34,939 nucleotides of DNA from Bacteroidales bacterium. Lineage in GTDB: Bacteria > Bacteroidota > Bacteroidia > Bacteroidales > UBA12170. The position numbers and the translations under genes are program-made. Below, piece after piece: positions 25,107 through 32,463 of this stretch. The DNA is taken from assembly GCA_029938465.1 (NCBI GenBank), contig JAOZUW010000015.1:1-34939 (forward strand), in the 5' to 3' direction. The notes under the pieces were generated by a model. That model was given only the letters and a program-made list of their open reading frames with translations, made no database searches and was not told the DNA's origin. Each line of letters opens with the position of its first letter. Position 1 is the stretch's first letter.

Positions 25107-25769
25107 ATGAAACAGAAAAAAATATCGCCCTCTCTACTATCAGCTGATTTTGTCAATCTGGAAAGAGATATCAAAATGCTGGAAAAAGGAGGTGCTCATT
25201 TATTGCATATCGATGTTATGGATGGTCATTTTGTACCCAATATCACCATAGGTCCACCAGTAGTAAAAGCCATAAAGAAAGTGGCCACAATCCCCTTGGA
25301 TGTACATCTTATGATTGAAAATCCAGGGCAATATGTAGATGACTTTATCAAAGCAGGTGCTGATTATTTAACTATACACGTAGAAGCTGCACCACACTTG
25401 CACCGTGTTTTGCAAAGCATAAAAGCATCTGGAATTAAGGCCGGCGTTTCTCTAAATCCGCATACACCCATTAGCAGTATCGAAAACGTTTTAGATGTTT
25501 TGGATATGGTTCTTATTATGTCTGTTAATCCAGGGTTTGGTGGTCAGAGCTTTATTCCTCAAGCATTAGATAAAATAAAAGCACTAAAATTAATGCTTAA
25601 AGAAAACAATGCAGAGCATATTGAGATAGAAATAGATGGCGGAGTTAAACTTGACAATATTAAAGAAGTAGCTGATTCAGGAGTAGATATTTTTGTTTCA
25701 GGTTCCGGTATTTTTAAAGCTGAAGATCCACCAGCCATGATTCAAAAAATGATTCAAAAGATTTCATAA
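25107..25769 (+). CDS. rpe: Ribulose-phosphate 3-epimerase
   Basis: 220 residues, the normal size for this TIM-barrel enzyme, which interconverts ribulose 5-phosphate and xylulose 5-phosphate. Visible signatures are SPSLLSADFVNLERDI, LHIDVMDGHFVPNITIGP (metal and catalytic His34, Asp36 and His41 region), LDVHLMIENP, VNPGFGGQSFIP, and the phosphate-binding IEIDGGVKLDN with VSGSGIF near the C-terminus. It starts 18 bp after tkt and is closed by a terminator. Confidence 0.97.
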   Translation: MKQKKISPSLLSADFVNLERDIKMLEKGGAHLLHIDVMDGHFVPNITIGPPVVKAIKKVATIPLDVHLMIENPGQYVDDFIKAGADYLTIHVEAAPHLHRVLQSIKASGIKAGVSLNPHTPISSIENVLDVLDMVLIMSVNPGFGGQSFIPQALDKIKALKLMLKENNAEHIEIEIDGGVKLDNIKEVADSGVDIFVSGSGIFKAEDPPAMIQKMIQKIS

Positions 25770-25779
25770 AAAAAAGCTT

Positions 25780-25810
25780 AAAAGCAGATGTAAAAACATC
25801 TGCTTTTTTT
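25780..25810 (+). terminator. Intrinsic terminator of tkt-rpe
   Basis: AAAGCAGATGT, loop AAAA, ACATCTGCTTT, then further T residues: an 8-bp GC-containing core (25784-25791 with 25796-25803) extended by A-T pairs, beginning about 11 bp after the rpe stop. Confidence 0.88.
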
Positions 25811-25857
25811 ATGAAATATTCAGAATTTATAACCCAAAAAACTCTCAAAAAAAGTAA

Positions 25858-25865
25858 TACCTTTG
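25858..25865 (+). promoter_or_regulatory. -7 promoter element of ahcY
   Basis: TACCTTTG is a perfect TAnnTTTG box 36 bp before the ahcY ATG. Transcription would start near 25872, leaving a 30-nt leader, too short for a SAH riboswitch. The -33 position has no TTTG. Confidence 0.55.
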
Positions 25866-25901
25866 CAGCCCAAAAAAATAGAAATAATAAAACAATATAA
25901 A

Positions 25902-27329
25902 ATGAAATCAGAAGTACTTACAACCAACCTACCTTACAAAGTAGCCGATATTAACTTGGCTGAGTGGGGAAGAAAAGAACTAGATATTGCTGAGCAAGAA
26001 ATGCCCGGCTTAATGTCTATCCGCGAAAAATACAGACAAACCAAACCTTTGCAAGACGTTAGAATAATGGGGTCTTTGCATATGACTATTCAAACAGCAG
26101 TTTTAATAGAAACATTAGTGGCTTTGGGTGCTGATGTACGCTGGGCCAGTTGTAATATTTTCTCTACACAAGACCATGCTGCTGCTGCAATAGCTGTAAC
26201 GGGCGTACCTGTTTTTGCATGGAAAGGCGAAACTTTAGAAGAATATTGGTGGTGTACCAATCAGGCTTTATCTTTCCCTGGTGGGAAAGGTCCAGAGCTT
26301 ATCGTTGACGATGGTGGAGATGCTACTTTATTGATTCACAAAGGTTTTGCTGCTGAAAAAGATTCCAGCCTTTTAGATGTTGCACCAGAAAGCGAAGAAG
26401 AAGGCGAAGTCTTAAAACTCCTAAAAAGCTTATTAAAAGAAGACAATCAAAGATGGCATCGTACAGTGAAAGACTGGAAAGGTGTTTCAGAAGAGACTAC
26501 TACAGGTGTTCACCGTTTATACCAAATGTTTGATGCAGGCAAATTATTAATCCCTGCCATTAACGTAAATGATTCTGTTACAAAGTCTAAATTTGACAAT
26601 CTTTATGGATGTCGTGAATCATTAGCTGATGGTATTAAAAGAGCTACTGATGTGATGATAGCTGGAAAAGTTGTTGTTGTAGCAGGTTATGGCGATGTGG
26701 GTAAAGGTTCTGCTCATTCTATGAGAAGCTATGGCGCCAGAGTTATTGTTACCGAAATTGATCCTATTTGCGCATTACAAGCAAGTATGGAAGGTTTTGA
26801 AGTGACAACGATGGAAGAAGCTATTAAAGAAGGTAATATCTTCGTCACCACTACCGGTAATAAAGATGTGATTACAGCCGAACATATGAATAACATGATG
26901 GATCAAGCTATTGTTTGTAATATTGGTCACTTTGATAATGAGATTCAAGTAAGCCAAATGGAAGCATTGCCAGGTGTTGAGAAGTTAAATATTAAGCCAC
27001 AAGTTGATCGTTATAACTTTGCCGATGGTCACTCCATTTTCCTCTTGGCTGAAGGTCGTTTAGTAAACTTAGGCTGTGCTACAGGTCACCCAAGTTTTGT
27101 AATGAGTAATTCGTTTACCAACCAAACCTTAGCTCAAATAGATCTTTGGGAAAAGCGTGGCGAATACGAGGTAGGCGTTTACCGTTTGCCAAAATATCTT
27201 GACGAAGAAGTAGCTCGTTTACACCTAGCAAAAATCGGCGTTACACTAACTGAGTTAAGCCAAGAACAAGCTGACTATTTGGGGATTAAAAAAGAAGGTC
27301 CTTATAAAGCTGATCATTATAGGTATTAG
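25902..27329 (+). CDS. ahcY: Adenosylhomocysteinase (S-adenosyl-L-homocysteine hydrolase)
   Basis: 475 residues from the ATG at 25902. It splits S-adenosylhomocysteine into homocysteine and adenosine with bound NAD, in the methyl cycle. Motifs: [53 protein letters not shown], the NAD-binding [15 protein letters not shown] (GxGxxG at 262-267), [11 protein letters not shown], and the C-terminal KADHYRY whose Lys and Tyr reach the NAD of the neighbouring subunit. A TTG-started extension of 13 residues from 25863 is rejected because it begins inside the promoter element. It stands between two terminators and is therefore monocistronic. Confidence 0.97.
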   Translation: MKSEVLTTNLPYKVADINLAEWGRKELDIAEQEMPGLMSIREKYRQTKPLQDVRIMGSLHMTIQTAVLIETLVALGADVRWASCNIFSTQDHAAAAIAVTGVPVFAWKGETLEEYWWCTNQALSFPGGKGPELIVDDGGDATLLIHKGFAAEKDSSLLDVAPESEEEGEVLKLLKSLLKEDNQRWHRTVKDWKGVSEETTTGVHRLYQMFDAGKLLIPAINVNDSVTKSKFDNLYGCRESLADGIKRATDVMIAGKVVVVAGYGDVGKGSAHSMRSYGARVIVTEIDPICALQASMEGFEVTTMEEAIKEGNIFVTTTGNKDVITAEHMNNMMDQAIVCNIGHFDNEIQVSQMEALPGVEKLNIKPQVDRYNFADGHSIFLLAEGRLVNLGCATGHPSFVMSNSFTNQTLAQIDLWEKRGEYEVGVYRLPKYLDEEVARLHLAKIGVTLTELSQEQADYLGIKKEGPYKADHYRY

Positions 27330-27349
27330 GATTTATTTGATAAAAACAG

Positions 27350-27380
27350 ACCGCTAAGATTATACCTTAGCGGTTTTTTT
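27350..27380 (+). terminator. Intrinsic terminator of ahcY (CCGCTAAG stem)
   Basis: ACCGCTAAG (27350-27358), 7-nt loop ATTATAC, CTTAGCGGT (27366-27374), then six further T. The stem core CCGCTAAG/CTTAGCGG occurs again after the next gene. Confidence 0.88.
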
Positions 27381-27450
27381 AGGACTAGTAAACGCTAATT
27401 GTATTACAAAATGAGTATCTTAGCTTTTTAAAAACCTAAAACTTAATTCT

Positions 27451-28869
27451 ATGAAAACAATATTCCTTTCTTTAACCTTTATGCTATTTTCTTTCAGCTT
27501 CATATTAGCACAAAGCTTTACTAATATTGAAGCCGGAATCGTTGATATTGATTATAGCTCAGGTGCCTCTTGGGGCGATTATGACAATGACGGCTTATTA
27601 GATCTTGTTATTTGTGGTGAGCCAAATGGAGGTATCGATACTACTTTGTTATACCATAACGATGGAAATGATATTTTTTCTGTTGTCGCAACTGATTTTA
27701 TTAATGTAACTATGGGTGATGTTGAATGGGGCGATTTTAATAATGATGACTATCTGGATTTATTGGTTATCGGATATAGTAATTATGCTTCTGTTATTGC
27801 TTTATATGTAAATAATGGAGATGGTACTTTTAGCGAACAAACCTCAACTGGCTTACCAGGAGTATATATGGGTGATATAGATTTTGCTGATTATAACAAC
27901 GATGGTTTTTTGGATATTGGACTTCTTGGTTTTGATAATAATTATGTATTCATTAGCAAAATATTCGAAAACAACCAGAATTTAAGCTTTTCCGAAGTCA
28001 GTGGTTTAAATTTAGAAGGCATGAACTTTGGTAAAATAAAATGGGGCGATTATAATGGGGATGGATATGCCGACTTTGTAATGAATGGCTTTGGTGATAT
28101 CGATTTCGTAACAGAGCTATGGAAAAATAATGGTGATGGTACTTTCTCTGAAGCAACTAATGTTACCCTACATCAAGGATGGTTAGGCGATATGGCTTGG
28201 GGCGATTATAATAATGATGGGGATTTGGATTTAGTGATATCCGGAACTGGAGGCGATGGCAGCCAGCGATATACACTAATCTATACCAATAATGGTGATG
28301 GCAGTTTTACTGAGGAAGGTGGAATGTTCCTAACACCAGTTTCTCATAGCTCATTGGAATGGGCTGACTTTGATGGCGATGACGATCTTGATTTGTTTAT
28401 TTCAGGTACTATTGATGCAATGGCAACCGGTAATTATGTTGGGGAAATTCGATATAATAACGATGGGAATTTCTCTCAAACTGAGGATATTCTTGGATCT
28501 TATTGGGGTGATTGTAGGGTAGCTGATTATGACAATAGTGGTTACCCCGATATCTTTATTTGTGGATACGATGTAACTGAGAATGGTGTAGCAGAAATCT
28601 TTAAAAATGACAGAGTCCTTTCTGTTCATTCTATTGAACTAGGAGCTGTTCAAATTGGACCTATCCCCGCAAAAGAGGCTATCCATGTTTCAAGTGAACA
28701 AATTATTTTAACTTATCATATCTATAAACTTTCAGGAAAAGAAATAATCAATCGAAAAGTTAATTCTAAAGATTTTACTATTGATGTAAAAAGTCTTACA
28801 ACTGGAATCTATTTATTGAAGTTAAGCTCCGAAAAAGGAGAAGAAACACAAAAAATTACAGTGCTTTAA
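27451..28869 (+). CDS. Secreted VCBS/FG-GAP repeat protein with T9SS type A sorting domain
   Basis: 472 residues. A signal peptide (about 1-20, MKTIFLSLTFMLFSFSFILA) is followed by about seven FG-GAP/VCBS-like repeats carrying WGDYDNDGLLDL, WGDFNNDDYLDL, FADYNNDGFLDI, WGDYNGDGYADF, WGDYNNDGDLDL, WADFDGDDDLDL and VADYDNSGYPDI; the Asp/Asn-rich DxDxDG loops are calcium-binding type. The last 75 residues or so (IGPIPAKEAIHVSS, YHIYKLSGKEI, LTTGIYLLKLSS) form a T9SS type A C-terminal sorting domain. The protein should fold as a beta-propeller and be secreted or surface-attached; its target is unknown. It is flanked by two hairpins with the same stem core. Confidence 0.9.
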   Translation: MKTIFLSLTFMLFSFSFILAQSFTNIEAGIVDIDYSSGASWGDYDNDGLLDLVICGEPNGGIDTTLLYHNDGNDIFSVVATDFINVTMGDVEWGDFNNDDYLDLLVIGYSNYASVIALYVNNGDGTFSEQTSTGLPGVYMGDIDFADYNNDGFLDIGLLGFDNNYVFISKIFENNQNLSFSEVSGLNLEGMNFGKIKWGDYNGDGYADFVMNGFGDIDFVTELWKNNGDGTFSEATNVTLHQGWLGDMAWGDYNNDGDLDLVISGTGGDGSQRYTLIYTNNGDGSFTEEGGMFLTPVSHSSLEWADFDGDDDLDLFISGTIDAMATGNYVGEIRYNNDGNFSQTEDILGSYWGDCRVADYDNSGYPDIFICGYDVTENGVAEIFKNDRVLSVHSIELGAVQIGPIPAKEAIHVSSEQIILTYHIYKLSGKEIINRKVNSKDFTIDVKSLTTGIYLLKLSSEKGEETQKITVL

Positions 28870-28878
28870 ACAATATCC

Positions 28879-28913
28879 AACAATCCGCTAAGGTTTAATC
28901 TTAGCGGATTGTT
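28879..28913. terminator. Bidirectional hairpin between convergent genes (CCGCTAAG stem)
   Basis: AACAATCCGCTAAG (28879-28892), 7-nt loop GTTTAAT, CTTAGCGGATTGTT (28900-28913): a perfect 14-bp stem. It lies 10 bp after the VCBS stop and includes two bases of the stop codon of the convergent gene at 28912. No long T-run follows on either strand, so it may act as a terminator or mRNA 3' end stabiliser. Confidence 0.7.
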
Positions 28914-29538
28914 ACAATTTATAATTAAACCCAAATCTGATAACAGGTGCACCACTAATGAGGTTTTCTACTTTATCTGAAGGATTTTTATTAGAATAAT
29001 TTCCATCAATAGTATAGGAACGTTCAACAAATTTTAAAGTGCCTCCAAAGTCTAAAACCAATTCCCACTTATTACTAGTCCCCATCATTATATGACTACT
29101 ATACATCAGTGAAATATTATGATATTTTTCAGTAAATTCTTGGTAAGGCTCTTGTGATGAACCGCCATGCTTTCCTTCATCCCTAATATAATTACCCGAA
29201 CTTAATCGTTGATATTCAATGGTATATTGGCTCCATCGATTGGCTTTCTTTTTGGACTTACCTTTAAAAAACATGCTCACCCCAAATCCTTTTTGGTTTA
29301 AGCCTATTATCAAATACTCCACAGGAACAATACCGCCCTGATCCATAAATAACTCATCAGCAAAAGCAATGTAATAGGAAACTCCTATACCCATCTTACC
29401 AGATTCTGACAGACTGATTAAACTATTCACATGAACTTCATGCATTGTTTTGGCGCCAATCTGAAATTCCAGTTTTTGAGCATTTCCATAGCTCAAAGCC
29501 ATAAATAATGCCATTAAAAGAAATAGAACTTTTTTCAT
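28912..29538 (-). CDS. Small secreted, probable outer-membrane beta-barrel protein
   Basis: 208 residues from the ATG at 29538 (MKKVLFLLMALFMALSYGNAQK), chosen because it gives an ideal signal peptide; the longer frame to 29661 runs into the preceding gene. The mature protein has alternating amphipathic beta strands (MGIGVSYYIAFAD; KGFGVSMFFKGKS; YTIEYQRLSS; WELVLDFGGTLKFVERSY) and ends APVIRFGFNYKL, like a small barrel. No named family was recognised. It follows the SMP-30-like gene after 28 bp and is probably co-transcribed. A calcium- or sugar-related partner role is not supported by any motif. Confidence 0.65.
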   Translation of the reverse strand: MKKVLFLLMALFMALSYGNAQKLEFQIGAKTMHEVHVNSLISLSESGKMGIGVSYYIAFADELFMDQGGIVPVEYLIIGLNQKGFGVSMFFKGKSKKKANRWSQYTIEYQRLSSGNYIRDEGKHGGSSQEPYQEFTEKYHNISLMYSSHIMMGTSNKWELVLDFGGTLKFVERSYTIDGNYSNKNPSDKVENLISGAPVIRFGFNYKL

Positions 29539-29566
29539 TATTAAAAATAATTTAGATGCATCATTT

Positions 29567-30448
29567 CTAAAAACCTTTACCTGAGAACTCCGAAAAGAAG
29601 CTTTCAAAACAACCTCTATCTGACACCGTAACAAAACATTGTTTATTATCGATACCTCCAAAAGTGATATTAGAAGGGTTCTTACCTTTAAGTAAGATCT
29701 CTCTTATCATTTTTCCTTGCGGAGACATAACAACTACACTAGCTTTACCATAACGGCATACATATAAATTTCCTTTTATATCGCAACGCATACCATCTAA
29801 TCCAAAATTTGGAAATGAAGCAAATAGCGTCTTATTTTTCAGGCTTCCATCATCTTGAATATCATAAACCCATATTTTTCTTTGAACTGACTCGTTAACA
29901 TAGAGTTTATCACCATTTGGACTTACTTCTATACCATTTGTAGTACCCATATCTTTCTCCAAAAGAATACAAGTATCCTCCTTAATCATCCAGAGATTTC
30001 CGGTATTATTCTCCCAGTCAGGGTCGCTAGCATATAATAATCCATTAGATGAAATGGCAATATCATTAGGTTGATTCATTGTAGAATCATGAGCATAAAC
30101 AGTAGCTTCAGTAGAGCCCTTTCTTATAATAAGAATATTATGGTTTGTATAATCCGCAATATACATATTGTCGGCCTTATCGAAACGAATTCCATTGCCA
30201 ATGCTCCCAGAGGGCAGAGTGGCAAATAAAGAAACCTGAGCTATCTTATTAACTATTCCGATAGTACCTTCTTTAGCGAAATTTACTGCATATAAATTTC
30301 CTTTGCTATCTACAGCAGGCCCTTCTATTCCATTAGTAAAAAGCCCTTCTTCAGTAAAAACATAGCTAGTATAAGCTTTATTCTTGCAAGAAAATAATGT
30401 ACCAAATATTAAAATGAAGATGAAATACTTTTTTATTATTTTAATCAT
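29567..30448 (-). CDS. SMP-30/gluconolactonase-like beta-propeller lipoprotein
   Basis: 293 residues from the ATG at 30448 (MIKIIKKYFIFILIFGTLFSCKNK), with a lipoprotein signal ending LFSC and acyl-Cys21; an alternative TTG at 30460 is less likely. The body shows propeller blades with SMP-30/LRE features: GIEGPAVDSKGNLYAVNF, GNGIRFDKADNMYIADY, QPNDIAISSNGLLYASDP, TNGIEVSPNGDKLYVNES and DGMRCDIKGNLYVCRYG, where Glu, Asn and Asp occupy usual metal-site positions. Family members hydrolyse sugar lactones or related esters; this one would be anchored in the envelope. Enzyme activity is inferred. It has its own good promoter and leads into the small barrel gene. Confidence 0.82.
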   Translation of the reverse strand: MIKIIKKYFIFILIFGTLFSCKNKAYTSYVFTEEGLFTNGIEGPAVDSKGNLYAVNFAKEGTIGIVNKIAQVSLFATLPSGSIGNGIRFDKADNMYIADYTNHNILIIRKGSTEATVYAHDSTMNQPNDIAISSNGLLYASDPDWENNTGNLWMIKEDTCILLEKDMGTTNGIEVSPNGDKLYVNESVQRKIWVYDIQDDGSLKNKTLFASFPNFGLDGMRCDIKGNLYVCRYGKASVVVMSPQGKMIREILLKGKNPSNITFGGIDNKQCFVTVSDRGCFESFFSEFSGKGF

Positions 30449-30505
30449 AATAATGAGCAATTAAATAAATCCATCCTCCTAATGTAAACACTTTTAAGAC
30501 CATTG

Positions 30506-30537
30506 CAAAAGTATCTTTACAGGAGAGCTGGTTCAAT
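30506..30537 (-). promoter_or_regulatory. Promoter of the SMP-30-like lipoprotein gene
   Basis: On the minus strand ATTG (30537-30534) is followed after 20 bp by TACTTTTG (30513-30506), the same form as the hydG promoter. The leader would be about 50 nt. Confidence 0.65.
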
Positions 30538-30584
30538 GTTCTTTACGATTCAGCATCTTTACAAAATATGAACCATAAACATGC

Positions 30585-32459
30585 TTACCTCTTAAACACC
30601 AACTCATTCACTGCATTAGCATGCCAATCAATCATCATTTTTCTAAATATTTCATATTCCTGATGATCTAAAAATAGTTCAAAGCTTTTTCCTTCTTTCG
30701 ACTCCACATTCATGGGCGATTTATTCGTTTTCTTCATCACTCTTGAAGAATATATTTTCAAATGCTTTACGACTACTAATCTCCCATTTTTTATGCCCAT
30801 ATCAATGGTCATTTCTCCAAAACTCTCTTTATAGCTTTTATGTATCTCCTTCCCTACCCACATCACACTTTTGGGTAAAGTAATATGATATTCATACTTT
30901 TCATCAAGAGCTGGTACAACTAGAGGGAAATCTCTATCCGTTGGCAAAATATCAAAATGACTATGGGCTATACCGTTCTTAAATTCAGGTATATTGAAAA
31001 AATAATAGTTTTCTTGCTGGTCTATTTTTGCACTATCCTTAATAGGCAGCGAGAATTTTGCTGTTTCATCATTTCCATAATTTACTTGTATTTCTTTATC
31101 CTCTGCTACCTTTAGAGCATTTGAAAAATAATTGACAATTTTCTGTGTATCCTGAGTTAAAACAAAATCATCGTAAAAACCTCCATAAAGTTTAACAGTG
31201 AAATCTCCAAAAATCTGATTTCCAGGATCAACTGTTAATTTAGCCAACACATTAACATGAGATGCTTCTTGCTTAGGATGCAACACCACTTCTTGTCCGT
31301 CAAACAAACTAATAACTCTAGTATTTGCATATTCCCATTCTAAAGATTTTTTGTTTTTTTGTATGGCTGAGAGAATAACAGGCTTAAAATCTTTAGTGGA
31401 AACAAGAACTCCAAAATGGGTAAAGTCATCAAAAGAAACCACCTGTGGATCCCAGAGTTTATCAGGCATAAATCCAACAATTTTTGCTTTTAGATCTGCT
31501 AACACACAAATTTGATATAATAGATTGGTTTTCTCTAACTCATTTCCAACATTATTATTCCATACTAAAACTGGATTTTGCACCTTATAATTACTCCATT
31601 TTAAAGGATTGTGTTTAGATGTGATATTATCTACAACAACTGCTTGCATAGCGCGAACGGCATCCCATTCATTGTTTGTCTCACTTGTTGTTTCATGAAT
31701 TAAATTCATGAATTGAGGTCTTTTCCTTGCTGAAAAAACTTCAGCTGAGGTCCACTTTTCCAGAGCTGTTTTCGCATCCGGGAAAGTAGAAAATTTAATG
31801 GTTGGTGATGTCACATATGAAGACGGTGCAGACGTCTCATAGGCCCTAGCCGAAACATTAGTAAAATGCCAGTTATATGTTGCATATTTATTATTGGTAT
31901 TCATCTTTGGCTTTCCATCGAAATTCATCACAGTAAACTCAAAAGCTCTACGTGCTGGTACTTGTATTTGAACTTCATAATCTTCAACAGGTACATCTTC
32001 TGTAATAATTGCTGTCCCCATCAGTTCATGTATATTATTAAGTTTGGAAATAATACTATACTCTAAAAATATAGTAGCTCCAACTTCTAAAGCAGTATGC
32101 GTAACAACCATCTCTACCATTTTATTAAAAGCAGGATAATTAGCAGCAGCCCGTGGTAATACTTTATTAAAAGCATTTTCGGGTGTTTCTACTTTTTTCC
32201 CATCAGCCATAATAGTATATGATTTATGGATTATTAATTCCTGATAATCAGGATTATAAACAATAAATGTTTCTCCAAACATACGGTTAAAACTATATGG
32301 AGTTAAATATTTTAACTCTTTATAATACTTATACTCAATGCTCCCATCGGTATGTAAAATATATTCTTTTTTTATCTTTTTGAAAACGGCATCAGTATCG
32401 GAAGCAAAAGTATAAGCGACCATTAAAAGACTGATAAATAATAATGTATATTTCTTCAT
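30585..32459 (-). CDS. DUF3857 protein with a degenerate transglutaminase-like domain
   Basis: 624 residues with a signal peptide (1-19). Residues about 40-215 match DUF3857 (HKSYTIMADGKKVETPENAF; EVGATIFLEYSI). A transglutaminase-like core follows, but compared by eye with the neighbouring paralogue the catalytic Cys position is Glu307 (VGNELEKTNLL versus CGVCKDKASLL) and the Asp position is Ser364; the His remains (DDFTHFGV, His348). The C-terminal third is beta-rich. It is therefore probably not an active transglutaminase or protease but a binding or partner protein. It lies 4 bp after the active-looking paralogue, in one operon, and is probably periplasmic. Confidence 0.82.
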   Translation of the reverse strand: MKKYTLLFISLLMVAYTFASDTDAVFKKIKKEYILHTDGSIEYKYYKELKYLTPYSFNRMFGETFIVYNPDYQELIIHKSYTIMADGKKVETPENAFNKVLPRAAANYPAFNKMVEMVVTHTALEVGATIFLEYSIISKLNNIHELMGTAIITEDVPVEDYEVQIQVPARRAFEFTVMNFDGKPKMNTNNKYATYNWHFTNVSARAYETSAPSSYVTSPTIKFSTFPDAKTALEKWTSAEVFSARKRPQFMNLIHETTSETNNEWDAVRAMQAVVVDNITSKHNPLKWSNYKVQNPVLVWNNNVGNELEKTNLLYQICVLADLKAKIVGFMPDKLWDPQVVSFDDFTHFGVLVSTKDFKPVILSAIQKNKKSLEWEYANTRVISLFDGQEVVLHPKQEASHVNVLAKLTVDPGNQIFGDFTVKLYGGFYDDFVLTQDTQKIVNYFSNALKVAEDKEIQVNYGNDETAKFSLPIKDSAKIDQQENYYFFNIPEFKNGIAHSHFDILPTDRDFPLVVPALDEKYEYHITLPKSVMWVGKEIHKSYKESFGEMTIDMGIKNGRLVVVKHLKIYSSRVMKKTNKSPMNVESKEGKSFELFLDHQEYEIFRKMMIDWHANAVNELVFKR

Positions 32460-32463
32460 TTTT

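Noticed and set aside
25770-25901. Possible SAH riboswitch before ahcY
   Set aside because: The promoter box at 25858-25865 leaves only about 30 nt of leader, and the only strong hairpin there is the rpe terminator.
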